Origin: Ruminococcus sp. | Lineage (GTDB): Bacteria; Bacillota; Clostridia; Oscillospirales; Ruminococcaceae | Direction: 5' to 3' | Length of the DNA: 64,000 bases | NCBI GenBank assembly: GCA_030533265.1 | Contig: JAUNJM010000001.1 | Span: 62,001 to 126,000 of the forward strand | In this document: positions 43,003 to 50,807 of the stretch, piece after piece | Layout: every line of letters starts with the position of its first letter | Position numbering within the stretch: the stretch's first letter is position 1 | The notes under the pieces: generated by a model | Seen by the model: only the letters and a program-made list of their open reading frames with translations | What the model was told of the DNA's origin: nothing | Databases searched by the model: none | Made by a program: the position numbers and the translations under genes

Positions 43003-43224
43003 TTATTTTCCCTCCCCTTTGTTTTTTCTGTCCGACACTTTAATTCGTGTACCGTCAGGTTCTATGATAGTCATATTTTCGAGATGTGCAGTCAGATTGC
43101 CGACAACGCTCTGACGATATTCATTTCGGAGTGTCTGACGTTCCTGCTGTTCCTGTGTTGTAAGTTCTCGTTCACGGGAGATGCGAGTCAGTTCAGAGAG
43201 TCGGTCAAGTTTGAATTTTTCCAT
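43003..43224 (-). CDS. DUF896 (YnzC-type) small protein
   Basis: 73 residues. The two-helix DUF896 core (about 1-45) shows LDRLSELTRISRERELTTQEQQERQTLRNEY; after it come NLTAHLENMTIIEPDGTRI and a basic tail. In Bacillus, YnzC is encoded in the SOS-controlled lexA region (general knowledge), and the function is unknown. Its stop is immediately followed by the WYL start, so both are co-expressed from the promoter at 43363-43391. GAGGTAAT precedes the ATG. Confidence 0.85.
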   Translation of the reverse strand: MEKFKLDRLSELTRISRERELTTQEQQERQTLRNEYRQSVVGNLTAHLENMTIIEPDGTRIKVSDRKNKGEGK

Positions 43225-43318
43225 TATATTACCTCGTTATTAATAGAATGTTTATTTATATCAAAAGAGTACGCCAAAAAGCTATACCCGACAAATGCAA
43301 TTCGCAATATCAGATGCC

Positions 43319-43376
43319 TATTATCTATCACAATTATCCTACGGTAAAGGTCAGTGAAAAATATTATATCACAATT
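43319..43376. repeat. Direct repeats over and downstream of the DUF896-WYL promoter
   Basis: TATTATCTATCACAATT (43319-43335) and TATTATATCACAATT (43362-43376) match except for a 2-base difference in length. The second copy covers the -10 box. This is a plausible operator pair for autoregulation by the WYL protein. Confidence 0.45.
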
Positions 43377-43391
43377 TATTTCTTTTTTCAA
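43363..43391 (-). promoter_or_regulatory. DUF896-WYL promoter, extended -10
   Basis: On the minus strand TTGAAA, 17 bases, TATAAT, with TGA before the -10. A leader of about 130 bases precedes the DUF896 start. The 43225-43673 stretch between the divergent units contains this promoter, the SOS-box promoter and no gene I can support. Confidence 0.75.
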
Positions 43392-43588
43392 CGGCATTTT
43401 GTACGAAACTGTCCGTTAATTTTCCCTAATATTGCACAAAAAAACACCGATATCAATAAGTTGACATGCTTTAGAATATGTCAGCCATTGGATAACATGG
43501 ATTAGCAATGTCAGTGCTTAAAAAGCAGACTTATCTGAAGAATAAGTTAGCAATCTTTATACTGTTGCAAAAAAATTTCTGAAAATGC

Positions 43589-43616
43589 TTGACTTTTCTG
43601 AAAAATGTGGTAGAAT
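43589..43616 (+). promoter_or_regulatory. Promoter of the SOS-box operon, extended -10
   Basis: TTGACT (43589-43594), 16 bases, TAGAAT (43611-43616), with TGG before the -10. The LexA box begins 10 bases downstream of the -10, over the expected transcription start. Confidence 0.75.
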
Positions 43617-43626
43617 AACATTGTCA

Positions 43627-43638
43627 GAACAAATGTTC
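43627..43638. promoter_or_regulatory. LexA (SOS) box
   Basis: GAACAAATGTTC matches the Gram-positive LexA/DinR core GAAC-RNRY-GTTY completely. It sits just after the -10 box, where bound LexA would block transcription, so the downstream pair of small genes is predicted to be induced by DNA damage. Confidence 0.75.
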
Positions 43639-43673
43639 GTGTAGTAAAAATAATAAACAGAAGGGAAAATGCT

Positions 43674-43919
43674 ATGAAAGAAACTATCAAAGCTTATGAA
43701 AATGTGATCGAGAAGATCACGGAGTGTATCGACTCGCTCAGAGAGCAAAAGAAAAACGAAAAGAACATTGTGGTAGTACATTCTATCGAAAGACGTCTGG
43801 ATGTGCTTATGGTTGAACGCAGGGAGCTTATTGGAAAGGTTGCTGAAATGAGGGAGTATTCCGGCGAAAAGCCTCAGCATCCGAGTCTTTTGCATAGATA
43901 TAAGAACAGGAGAACTTGA
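43674..43919 (+). CDS. Small coiled-coil protein under SOS control
   Basis: 81 residues, no family recognised. Almost entirely helical and charged (ENVIEKITECIDSLREQKKNEKN, ERRLDVLMVERRELIGKVAEMRE), probably an antiparallel helical hairpin, ending in a basic tail (HPSLLHRYKNRRT). AGAAGGGAA precedes ATG 43674. It is the first gene behind the LexA-box promoter and its stop overlaps the start of the sigma-like gene (TGATG), so the two are translated together. It might be a partner of that protein. Confidence 0.7.
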   Translation: MKETIKAYENVIEKITECIDSLREQKKNEKNIVVVHSIERRLDVLMVERRELIGKVAEMREYSGEKPQHPSLLHRYKNRRT

Positions 43920-44269
43920 TGAAAAAGATATACTTCAGGGACGTTGAAAATATATTGTTTTCTTCGGCAGATTGCAGTGAATCCGATGAAACTACTAACA
44001 TCCAGAGGATTAAAATGCTTCGCTCTATTGTTGACAGGAATTTGACGAAAAAGCAAAAATGTTATATAATGCTTTATTATAATGAGAATAAAACGGTCAG
44101 TGAAATTGCTCAGAAGTTTGGTGTTTTACCGTCAACAGTTTCAAGGACACTTACAAGGGCAAGAAAAAAGCTGTATAATTTACTTACCGGCCGTGAGCTA
44201 TATTCCAGGTATACCAGCAATAATAAAAATTCGGAGGGAAGTCATGAAAATCAGAACTCCTGTAGTTGA
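43919..44269 (+). CDS. Sigma-70 region-4-like protein
   Basis: 116 residues. The centre (about 38-90) is a sigma region 4 helix-turn-helix: LTKKQKCYIMLYYNENKTVSEIAQKFGVLPSTVSRTLTRARKKL. Region 2 is absent; the N-terminal 35 residues and Ser/Asn-rich tail are not recognisable. Short proteins of this build act as sigma-like activators, for example Xpf, the positive control factor of the PBSX late operon (general knowledge). It is second in the LexA-controlled unit, with AGGAG upstream of ATG 43919. Its 3' end overlaps the decarboxylase start by 26 bases. Confidence 0.78.
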   Translation: MKKIYFRDVENILFSSADCSESDETTNIQRIKMLRSIVDRNLTKKQKCYIMLYYNENKTVSEIAQKFGVLPSTVSRTLTRARKKLYNLLTGRELYSRYTSNNKNSEGSHENQNSCS

Positions 44270-45593
44270 TTTTATTAACGAATATGAAAACAGCGGTATT
44301 ACGAGATTTCATATGCCGGGTCACAAGGGCAGAGTGCTTCACGGTCTTGAAAACATGGATATTACAGAGATAAGCGGTGCTGATTATCTTTTTGAGGCGG
44401 AGGGTATTATCGCTCAGAGTGAGAGCATTACTTCACAGCTTTTTGGCGCTGCAAGAACTCTTTATTCTACAGAGGGATCAAGTCTTTCTATAAAGACAAT
44501 GCTTGGAATTATAAAGACCTGTCGTAAAAATGCGTCCGAAAAGATGCTGATTGTTGCTCCGAGGAATGTTCACAAGGCTTTTATTAACGGCTGTTGTCTG
44601 CTTGATGCTGAGGTAAGATGGGTATATCCGAGCAGTTTGTCATCACAAATATGTTCGAGCAGTATTTCGGCTGATGATGTGAAAAGGACTATTGAAAATT
44701 GTCATCGCAAACCTGACGCTGTTTACATAACTTCACCTGATTATCTTGGCAACATTGCTGATATTGATGGTATTGCATACATTTGCAGGAGCTTTGGTGT
44801 CCCATTACTTGTTGATAATGCTCACGGTGCATATCTCAGATTTCTTGAGAAATCTATGCACCCTATTGATCTGGGTGCCGATATATGCGTTGATTCTGCT
44901 CATAAGACTCTGCCTGTTTACACAGGAGGAGGTTATCTGCATATTTCAAAGAATGCTCCGAGTGAATGGTGTGATAGTGCGAAAGAGGTTATGGCACTTT
45001 TTGCCTCAACCAGTCCGTCATATCTGATAATGGGGTCGCTTGACAAGTGCTGTGGAGAGCTACAGGGTGATTTGCCACATCGTATAAGGGACTCGGTAAA
45101 AAAGGTTGCAACGGTTGCACAAAAACTTAATGCTATCGGGTGGAAAACGATGAATGCTGAGCCGTTGAAATTGACGATATATTCTGAGTCCAACGGTTAT
45201 AGTGGCAGTGAGCTTTCTGATATACTGAGAGCAGCGAAAATTGAATGTGAATACAGTGATTCAAGCTGTGTTGTTCTGATGTGTTCGCCTTACAACGATG
45301 ATGTGGATTATGAACGCCTTATCACTACTTTCGAAAGCATACCAAAAAGTGAAAGCATACTTACAAAAGAACCTGATAAGATACCTCATGCAGTAGTAAA
45401 AATGTCTATCCGTGAGGCTTATTTTTCCCACGGTGAGAGAATAAGGGTCGAGGATGCTGAGGGAAGGATCTGTGCAAGGTCGGCAGTTTCTTGTCAGCCG
45501 TCGATACCTGTTGTTGTACCGGGTGAGGTAATTACTGCCGATATAATTAAAATTTTAAAAAGGTATAGCATTTTTTATGTTAATGTGATATAA
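44244..45593 (+). CDS. Orn/Lys/Arg decarboxylase family protein (YaaO-like)
   Basis: 449-residue PLP enzyme of the fold-type I basic amino-acid decarboxylases. Conserved: RFHMPGHKGR, GADYLFEAEGII, TEGSSLSIKTML, DNAHGAYLRF and the cofactor lysine in DSAHKTLPVYTGG. The family makes cadaverine, putrescine or agmatine, and the substrate is not predictable. In Bacillus a homologue (yaaO) lies next to tmk-yaaQ-yaaR-holB-yaaT, the same neighbourhood as here without tmk and yaaR. A GGAGGGA site selects ATG 44244 inside the sigma-like gene; the frame itself opens at 44082. Confidence 0.87.
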   Translation: MKIRTPVVDFINEYENSGITRFHMPGHKGRVLHGLENMDITEISGADYLFEAEGIIAQSESITSQLFGAARTLYSTEGSSLSIKTMLGIIKTCRKNASEKMLIVAPRNVHKAFINGCCLLDAEVRWVYPSSLSSQICSSSISADDVKRTIENCHRKPDAVYITSPDYLGNIADIDGIAYICRSFGVPLLVDNAHGAYLRFLEKSMHPIDLGADICVDSAHKTLPVYTGGGYLHISKNAPSEWCDSAKEVMALFASTSPSYLIMGSLDKCCGELQGDLPHRIRDSVKKVATVAQKLNAIGWKTMNAEPLKLTIYSESNGYSGSELSDILRAAKIECEYSDSSCVVLMCSPYNDDVDYERLITTFESIPKSESILTKEPDKIPHAVVKMSIREAYFSHGERIRVEDAEGRICARSAVSCQPSIPVVVPGEVITADIIKILKRYSIFYVNVI

Positions 45594-45629
45594 TTATGTT
45601 GATATATTTTTGCAGGGGCAGGGATAAAT

Positions 45630-45953
45630 ATGAAACTTGTGTATGCTATTGTAAATAATGATGATACTTATGCTGTGTCAAAGGGACTTCTCAAAAATGG
45701 TATAAGGGCAACAAAGCTTTCTTCAACAGGTGGTTTTCTCATGTCGGGGAACACCACATTTATGATCTGTTGTGAGAATGATGAGGTCGATAATGTCATT
45801 GAAGTATGCAAAAAACACTCACGCAAGAGAAAACAATTTGTACCGTCATCTACAATTATGGAACAGGAGCTTGGGGCTTCGATTCCTGTTGAGGTGACTA
45901 TTGGTGGTGCTACGATTTTTGTGACCGATATTGAACGCTTTGAAAAGGTATAG
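45630..45953 (+). CDS. darA: Cyclic di-AMP receptor protein DarA/PstA (YaaQ)
   Basis: 107-residue PII-like protein that binds cyclic di-AMP in Firmicutes. Family sequence: MKLVYAIVNNDDT, LSSTGGFLMSGNTTFMI (ligand-binding loop with the conserved glycines), and VEVTIGGATIFV at the end. Its downstream signalling partner is not known in general. An extended -10 (TGATATAAT, ending 45594) overlaps the end of the decarboxylase gene and could give a local promoter, although no -35 is visible. It is followed by holB after 5 bases. Confidence 0.92.
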   Translation: MKLVYAIVNNDDTYAVSKGLLKNGIRATKLSSTGGFLMSGNTTFMICCENDEVDNVIEVCKKHSRKRKQFVPSSTIMEQELGASIPVEVTIGGATIFVTDIERFEKV

Positions 45954-45958
45954 GTTAA

Positions 45959-46930
45959 ATGAGCATTGAAATATATTCAAATGAACAGGCAAAGCAACTG
46001 ATAAAATCGCTTGTTCTGAAAAACCGTGAGCCTCATTCTATCGTCATAACGGGAGAGAGAGGTCAGGGGAAAAAGACTCTGGCTAAGTATATTTCGGCAA
46101 CGCTTTTGTGCGAATCGGGACTTGGTGAGCCTTGTGGAAAGTGTAAGTCGTGTCGTATGCTCGAAAACGGAGCTCATCCTGATTTTATTACGGTGGAGTC
46201 CAACGAAAACGGGAACTATCAGGTTGATGTTATCAGGAGTATCGTTTCTGACGCTGTTGTAAAACCAAATGAGAACAGATTCAAGGTATATCTTATTCCG
46301 GATATGGACAGGTCGGTGAACACGTCGGTTGCTGTGCAGAACATTCTTCTGAAGCTTATTGAAGAGCCTCCTGCACATTGTATTGTGATACTCACTGCGT
46401 CGACCAAAGAGTTTTTCCTTGAAACGGTTATCTCAAGAGTGTTGTGTCTGAACACTGTTCCGTGTAACGATGAACAGGTAAGAGAGTTTTTATTAGACAG
46501 GTGTGAGGAGTCGGAGCTTTCAGAGGCTGTGCGGTTTGCCTGTGGAAACATTGGTCGTGGAATCGAATTTCTGGAGGATGCATCGGTCAGGGTGGCAATG
46601 GATATTGCAAAAAGCTGTGCTGAGGCTATTGCATTGCAGAATGAATATGATTTTCTGAGGGCTGTGTTTATGGCTGACGGTAAAAAGCAGTTGTTCCGCA
46701 GAGTTCTTGAACTGCTCGCAGAGGCTTTTCGTGATGCCTGCGTTTTAAGGCTTGGAATTGAAAAGACGCTCGGTTGCATGCCTGAACACTCACGGATGTT
46801 GGCAGAAAGATACTCCGTTGCTGAATGTGAGAGTATATATCAGCGTTGTCAGGACTATGTTTCGAGAGTTGATGCAAATGCAAATTCTGCTTTGACAATG
46901 AACAGTCTTGTTTCAGGCTTTTTCAGATAG
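45959..46930 (+). CDS. holB: DNA polymerase III subunit delta'
   Basis: 323-residue clamp-loader subunit. The N-terminal AAA+ domain has a modified P-loop GERGQGKKT, a zinc module CESGLGEPCGKCKSC, IPDMDRSV and LLKLIEEPPAHCIVIL with sensor 1 (LTAS), and SRVLCLNTV. The C-terminal collar domain is helical. The position between darA and ricT is the conserved Firmicute arrangement. Confidence 0.92.
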   Translation: MSIEIYSNEQAKQLIKSLVLKNREPHSIVITGERGQGKKTLAKYISATLLCESGLGEPCGKCKSCRMLENGAHPDFITVESNENGNYQVDVIRSIVSDAVVKPNENRFKVYLIPDMDRSVNTSVAVQNILLKLIEEPPAHCIVILTASTKEFFLETVISRVLCLNTVPCNDEQVREFLLDRCEESELSEAVRFACGNIGRGIEFLEDASVRVAMDIAKSCAEAIALQNEYDFLRAVFMADGKKQLFRRVLELLAEAFRDACVLRLGIEKTLGCMPEHSRMLAERYSVAECESIYQRCQDYVSRVDANANSALTMNSLVSGFFR

Positions 46931-46963
46931 AGCAATGCCAAAAATGGTTAGAAAGGACTTATT

Positions 46964-47827
46964 ATGATAAAGATAATTGGTGTGCGTTTTAAAAGTATAG
47001 GGAAAATATATTATTTCGATCCTGCAGGTCTTGAAATAAAACATGGTGACAGGGTTATTGTTGAAACTTCAAGAGGTGTTGAGTGTGGCGAGGTCGTTCT
47101 TGCTGACAGGGAAATTGATGAGAGCGAGTTTAACTCTCCGATAAAGCCTGTTATCAGAATCGCTACAAAGCAGGATTACGAAACCATTGAAAAGAACAAG
47201 AAAAAAGAACAGGACGCTTTTAAAATATGCGAAGAAAAGATCGCTAAGCATGGATTGAAGATGAATCTTATTGACGTTGAGTGCACTTTTGACAATAACA
47301 AGATTCTTTTCTACTTCACTGCTGAGAACAGAGTAGATTTCAGAGAGTTAGTCAAGGATTTAGCGTCTGTTTTCCACACGAGAATTGAGCTGAGGCAGAT
47401 CGGTGTTCGTGACGAGGCTAAAAAAATCGGTGGACTTGGAATTTGTGGTCAGCCGTTTTGCTGTTCAAGATTTCTTGGAGATTTTCAGCCTGTTTCTATC
47501 AAAATGGCAAAGGAACAATCGTTGTCACTTAATCCGACTAAAATTTCAGGTACCTGTGGCAGACTTATGTGCTGTCTGAAATACGAACAGGACAGCTATG
47601 AAGAGCTTTTGAAGGTTACACCTAAGATCGGTGCTGTGGTCAAAGTTGGTGACAGCAGGGGTGTTGTTGAAGATGTCAACCTGCTTACCGGAAAGCTCAG
47701 AGTGAAAATGGATAAGACGGATGCTGTTGTAAATGTTAAGAAGGACGAGGTCGAAGTCATCAAGGACGCTATTATCAGGCTTGGCAGAGATGAGATAAAG
47801 GCTTTGAAGGAGCTTGAGGACAAGTAG
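46964..47827 (+). CDS. ricT: RicT/YaaT, PSP1-domain protein
   Basis: 287 residues. PSP1 C-terminal domain protein; in Bacillus it works with RicA and RicF as a complex with iron-sulfur clusters needed for RNase Y-dependent RNA maturation and development. Visible: GVRFKSIGKIYYFDP at the N terminus, GDRVIVETSRGVECGEVV, FYFTAENRVDFRELVKDL, and the cysteine motifs GICGQPFCCSRFLGDF and CGRLMCCLKYE that are cluster or metal ligands. The ribosome binding site is GAAAGGA. It is the third gene of the darA-holB-ricT block. Confidence 0.93.
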   Translation: MIKIIGVRFKSIGKIYYFDPAGLEIKHGDRVIVETSRGVECGEVVLADREIDESEFNSPIKPVIRIATKQDYETIEKNKKKEQDAFKICEEKIAKHGLKMNLIDVECTFDNNKILFYFTAENRVDFRELVKDLASVFHTRIELRQIGVRDEAKKIGGLGICGQPFCCSRFLGDFQPVSIKMAKEQSLSLNPTKISGTCGRLMCCLKYEQDSYEELLKVTPKIGAVVKVGDSRGVVEDVNLLTGKLRVKMDKTDAVVNVKKDEVEVIKDAIIRLGRDEIKALKELEDK

Positions 47828-47844
47828 TATACGGAGGTGTTTTT

Positions 47845-48462
47845 ATGCCGTCGGCAACGGTACATCTGAAAATCGCATACATGGCGAAGGACGCTTTCGG
47901 TATTAAAAACGATACTCAATTTTACATGGGCTGCATTGCTCCCGATGCTGTGAATCTCAGGGGGCAGGCCTCTGAAAAAGAGAGATACGCAGTTCACGTC
48001 CGTTCAAAAAATTATGATGAGTGGAAAGAGAACATAAAAGCTTTTTATTATGAGCAAAAAGATTCTTTTAACGGTGATACGGATTATCTTAAAGGATATG
48101 TTTTTCATCTTCTGACTGACATTGCCTGGGACGAGGTTGTTCAGCCGAATTTGTTTGCTTTTCTGCAAAGTAAGGGCTATGACAAGACGCAATTCAAAGA
48201 GCAGAAGTGGAAAGAGCTTTTTCGGTTTAACACTCAACTGGCTACTCAGGATTGGTATTCTGAGGTGAAGGACAAGCTCAGAAAGGCTGTATGTTACGGA
48301 ATGCTCGGTATACCGGTTGAACAGGTTGAACAGTATCGTGATTATGTTGTCAGTGATTACGAGAAAGACAAAATGCTTGACGAAAAGCCTGAGTTTCTCA
48401 ATAAAACTCACTTGCTTGCTACTTCTATAAGGACTGCGTTGGCTTTTGAGAAGTTTGTCTGA
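47845..48462 (+). CDS. Zinc-dependent phospholipase C-like protein
   Basis: 205 residues, helical, with the family pattern PSATVHLKIAYMAKD at the N terminus, FYMGCIAPDAV, a HVRSKNYDEW stretch, and YLKGYVFHLLTDIAWDEVV, whose His and Asp residues match the metal ligands of the zinc phospholipase C/hydrolase fold. There is no signal peptide, so it is probably cytoplasmic and the substrate is unknown. GGAGGTG precedes ATG 47845, 17 bases after ricT, and a terminator follows. Confidence 0.78.
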   Translation: MPSATVHLKIAYMAKDAFGIKNDTQFYMGCIAPDAVNLRGQASEKERYAVHVRSKNYDEWKENIKAFYYEQKDSFNGDTDYLKGYVFHLLTDIAWDEVVQPNLFAFLQSKGYDKTQFKEQKWKELFRFNTQLATQDWYSEVKDKLRKAVCYGMLGIPVEQVEQYRDYVVSDYEKDKMLDEKPEFLNKTHLLATSIRTALAFEKFV

Positions 48463-48480
48463 CTAATATATATCGGAAGG

Positions 48481-48509
48481 CCCTGTTATGCGTTTGCATA
48501 ATAGGGTTT
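48481..48509 (+). terminator. Terminator after the phospholipase-C-like gene
   Basis: CCCTGTTATGC (48481-48491) pairs with GCATAATAGGG (48495-48505, one wobble pair), followed by TTTTGCTT. Confidence 0.78.
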
Positions 48510-48540
48510 TGCTTGTTGAATGTGAAATGGGGTGTGGTGC

Positions 48541-49224
48541 TTGAAGGAATTCAGGGGAATTGGTGCATCGGTCGGAAATGCTGAGGGTGTGCTGATGTTT
48601 TTTGAGGCTTTGAATGGAAGTGCTGACAAAAGCTTTGTCGAGGATCCGATCGTTGAAATAGAAAGACTAAGGCTTGCTGAACATTATGCAAAGCTTGAGC
48701 TTGAACAGGTTTATGCAAAGGCTCTAACTCTTATGTCGGCTGAATATGCTGATATTTTTAAGGCTCATATTATGCTTCTGGAGAGCCCTGATTTTTTTGG
48801 TGCCATTGAAAAAATGGTGAAAGAGCAAAAGCTTTCTGCGGAATATGCTGTTGAAGTTGTTGCGAAAAAACTGTCTGACACTCTTAAAAATGGAGAGATG
48901 CTCAGTCCCATTGATGATATAAAGGATGTGTCGGAATGCCTTTTGAGAAATCTCAGAAATGAGGACTTTAATCGCATTGCCACGACAGAGAGTATTATAA
49001 TTTGTGCTGATGAGCTTGTGCCGTCACAGGTATTGGAGTTTCACAAATCAAACATTGTCGGATTTTGTCTTATCGGAAACAAGCATAGTTCACACGTTCC
49101 GATAATAGCAAAGGCTCTGGGCATACCTGCAATTATCGGACTGGAACGTCCTTGTGTCGGGTGCTTCGGCAAAAATGCCTGCATTGATGGTCAGGCAGGT
49201 ATTTTAACGGTTGACGAAAATTGA
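48541..49224 (+). CDS. Isolated N-terminal half of PTS enzyme I
   Basis: 227 residues that match only the phosphohistidine and HPr-binding part of enzyme I: EFRGIGASVGNAEG at the N terminus, the helical HPr-binding part (EHYAKLELEQVYAKAL... MSAEYADIFKAHIMLLESP), and the mobile domain with the active histidine in KHSSHVPIIAKALGIPAIIG. The PEP-binding barrel of roughly 320 residues is absent and not found downstream. TTG 48541 is preferred because the product then starts like normal enzyme I; GTG 48532 is the alternative. It may be a regulator or phosphate-relay partner, or a remnant. There is no HPr gene nearby. Confidence 0.78.
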   Translation: MKEFRGIGASVGNAEGVLMFFEALNGSADKSFVEDPIVEIERLRLAEHYAKLELEQVYAKALTLMSAEYADIFKAHIMLLESPDFFGAIEKMVKEQKLSAEYAVEVVAKKLSDTLKNGEMLSPIDDIKDVSECLLRNLRNEDFNRIATTESIIICADELVPSQVLEFHKSNIVGFCLIGNKHSSHVPIIAKALGIPAIIGLERPCVGCFGKNACIDGQAGILTVDEN

Positions 49225-49239
49225 TAATTATTGTATAAT
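49211..49239 (+). promoter_or_regulatory. Promoter of the amino-acid ABC genes
   Basis: TTGACG (49211-49216), 17 bases, TATAAT (49234-49239). The -35 lies inside the last codons of the enzyme-I-like gene. Confidence 0.75.
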
Positions 49240-49274
49240 CAAAAAGAATTCTATTACATAACGAGGTGCTTATC

Positions 49275-49988
49275 TTGAGTTTTGATGATATAAAAAATGT
49301 AGCAGGTATTCTGCTTGAATATCTGCCTAACACTCTTAATCTTTTTTTCTGGACACTTGTTTTGTCGATACCTGCCGGAGTTATTGTAACTATCTTTAAA
49401 AGATGCAGGTTCAAGCCGATCTCTTGGCTGACAAATCTTTATATTCTCATAATGAGAGGTACACCTCTTATGCTGCAGATAATAGCTGTTTATTACGCTA
49501 TTCCTATGCTTATTGCAGGAGCGAGAAAAGCCGGTACAGAAAATTGGTTTTACACGCTGCTCGGAAAGGTCAATACCCGTGATGAGAATTATATGTTTAT
49601 TGCACTTGTAGTAGCTTTCGTTCTCAACTATGCGGCTTATTTTGCTGAGATTTTCAGAGGTGGTATTGAGGCTATTCCTGTCGGACAATATGAGGCATCA
49701 TCTATGCTCGGGATGACAAAGTTGCAGACGTTTTTCAGAATCATTCTTCCTCAGGTCGTAAAAAGAGTAATACCTGCGACTTCAAATGAAGTCATAGTAC
49801 TTGTAAAGGACACTTCTCTTGCAAATGTTATCGCTTTTGCTGAGATAACACTCAAGTCTAAGCAGATGATGAACACTTACAGCTCTATTATTCCGCTTTT
49901 TGTTGCCGGTCTGTTTTATTTTGTGATGAACGCTATTGTGACGCTTGCGTTTGCTTTTATTGAAAAGAAATTTAATTATTATAAATAA
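49275..49988 (+). CDS. Polar amino-acid ABC transporter permease
   Basis: 237-residue inner-membrane permease with five predicted helices. The family N-terminal LLEYLPNTLNLFFWTLVLSIPAG, the YILIMRGTPLMLQI segment, the EAA loop (FFRGGIEAIPVGQYEASSMLG), and LPQVVKRVIPATSNEVIVLVKDTSLA identify the HisM/GlnP group. Translation probably starts at TTG 49275, 6 bases after GAGGTG; GTG 49266 overlaps that site. The ATPase gene follows. A substrate-binding protein gene is missing from the unit. Confidence 0.88.
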   Translation: MSFDDIKNVAGILLEYLPNTLNLFFWTLVLSIPAGVIVTIFKRCRFKPISWLTNLYILIMRGTPLMLQIIAVYYAIPMLIAGARKAGTENWFYTLLGKVNTRDENYMFIALVVAFVLNYAAYFAEIFRGGIEAIPVGQYEASSMLGMTKLQTFFRIILPQVVKRVIPATSNEVIVLVKDTSLANVIAFAEITLKSKQMMNTYSSIIPLFVAGLFYFVMNAIVTLAFAFIEKKFNYYK

Positions 49989-50006
49989 CGGAGGACAGTG
50001 AAGGTT

Positions 50007-50765
50007 ATGGCTATTCTTGAAGTAAAAAATCTTTCTAAAACCTTCGGTAAACTGAAAGTTTTAAAGGATATTTCGTTTGACGTGGAACAGGGTGAGGTCG
50101 TTGCGATTATCGGTCCTTCGGGTAGTGGAAAATCTACTCTTCTGAGGTGTATCACCATGCTTGAACGTGCTGATGGTGGTGAGATAAACATTTGCGGTAT
50201 GAATATGATGTATACTCAGGGAAGCAAGGCTGTTTTTGCACCAAGAAAGATACTTCGTGCTATCAAACTCAAAATGGGTCTTGTTTTTCAGAATTTCAAT
50301 CTGTTCCCTCACATGAGCGTTATGCAGAATATTATTGAAGCTCCGATTCATGTGCTGAAAAACTCCAAAAAACAAGCTAAGGCAAATGCTGAAAGGTTGC
50401 TTGAAAAGATGGGTCTTAATGAAAAGGCAAAGTCTTATCCGTGTGAGCTTTCCGGTGGACAGCAACAGCGTGTTTCAATTGCAAGGGCTTTGGCACTCAG
50501 TCCGGAGATATTGTTCTTTGATGAGCCGACTTCTGCTCTTGACCCTGAGCTGACAGGTGAGATACTTAAGGTCATAAAGGAACTTGCCAAAGAAAAAATG
50601 ACTATGGTTATTGTTACTCACGAGATGGCTTTTGCCAGAGAAGTCGCTAATCATGTTATTTTTATGGACGGTGGTTACATCGTTGAAGAGGGGCACCCTG
50701 AGGAATTGTTCGGTAACACTCAGAATGAACGTACCAAACAGTTTTTACAGAGGTATAATAATTAA
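50007..50765 (+). CDS. Polar amino-acid ABC transporter ATPase
   Basis: 252 residues of the GlnQ/HisP group. Walker A GPSGSGKST (about 36-44), Q-loop FQNFNLFPHMSV, signature LSGGQQQRVSIARAL, Walker B LFFDEPTSALDPEL and the H-loop THEMAFAREV are intact. It has an insertion of about 15 residues before the Q-loop (TQGSKAVFAPRKILRAIKL). ATG 50007 is taken although GGAGG lies 12 bases upstream; GTG 49998 is too close to it. It pairs with the permease 18 bases upstream. Confidence 0.9.
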   Translation: MAILEVKNLSKTFGKLKVLKDISFDVEQGEVVAIIGPSGSGKSTLLRCITMLERADGGEINICGMNMMYTQGSKAVFAPRKILRAIKLKMGLVFQNFNLFPHMSVMQNIIEAPIHVLKNSKKQAKANAERLLEKMGLNEKAKSYPCELSGGQQQRVSIARALALSPEILFFDEPTSALDPELTGEILKVIKELAKEKMTMVIVTHEMAFAREVANHVIFMDGGYIVEEGHPEELFGNTQNERTKQFLQRYNN

Positions 50766-50773
50766 AATAAAAA

Positions 50774-50807
50774 CCGTGTGGCTTTTCAGTCACACGGAAT
50801 TTTTTTA
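50774..50807. terminator. Bidirectional terminator between the ABC ATPase and ABC-F genes
   Basis: CCGTGTG (50774-50780) pairs with CACACGG (50791-50797), followed by seven T on the plus strand, and on the minus strand by TTTTTATTTT. It ends two convergent units and overlaps the ABC-F stop region. Confidence 0.82.

Noticed and set aside
43248..43505. 85-codon plus-strand ORF in the divergent intergenic region
   Set aside because: It overlaps the minus-strand DUF896-WYL promoter and has no ribosome binding site; amino-acid composition looks like translated non-coding DNA.
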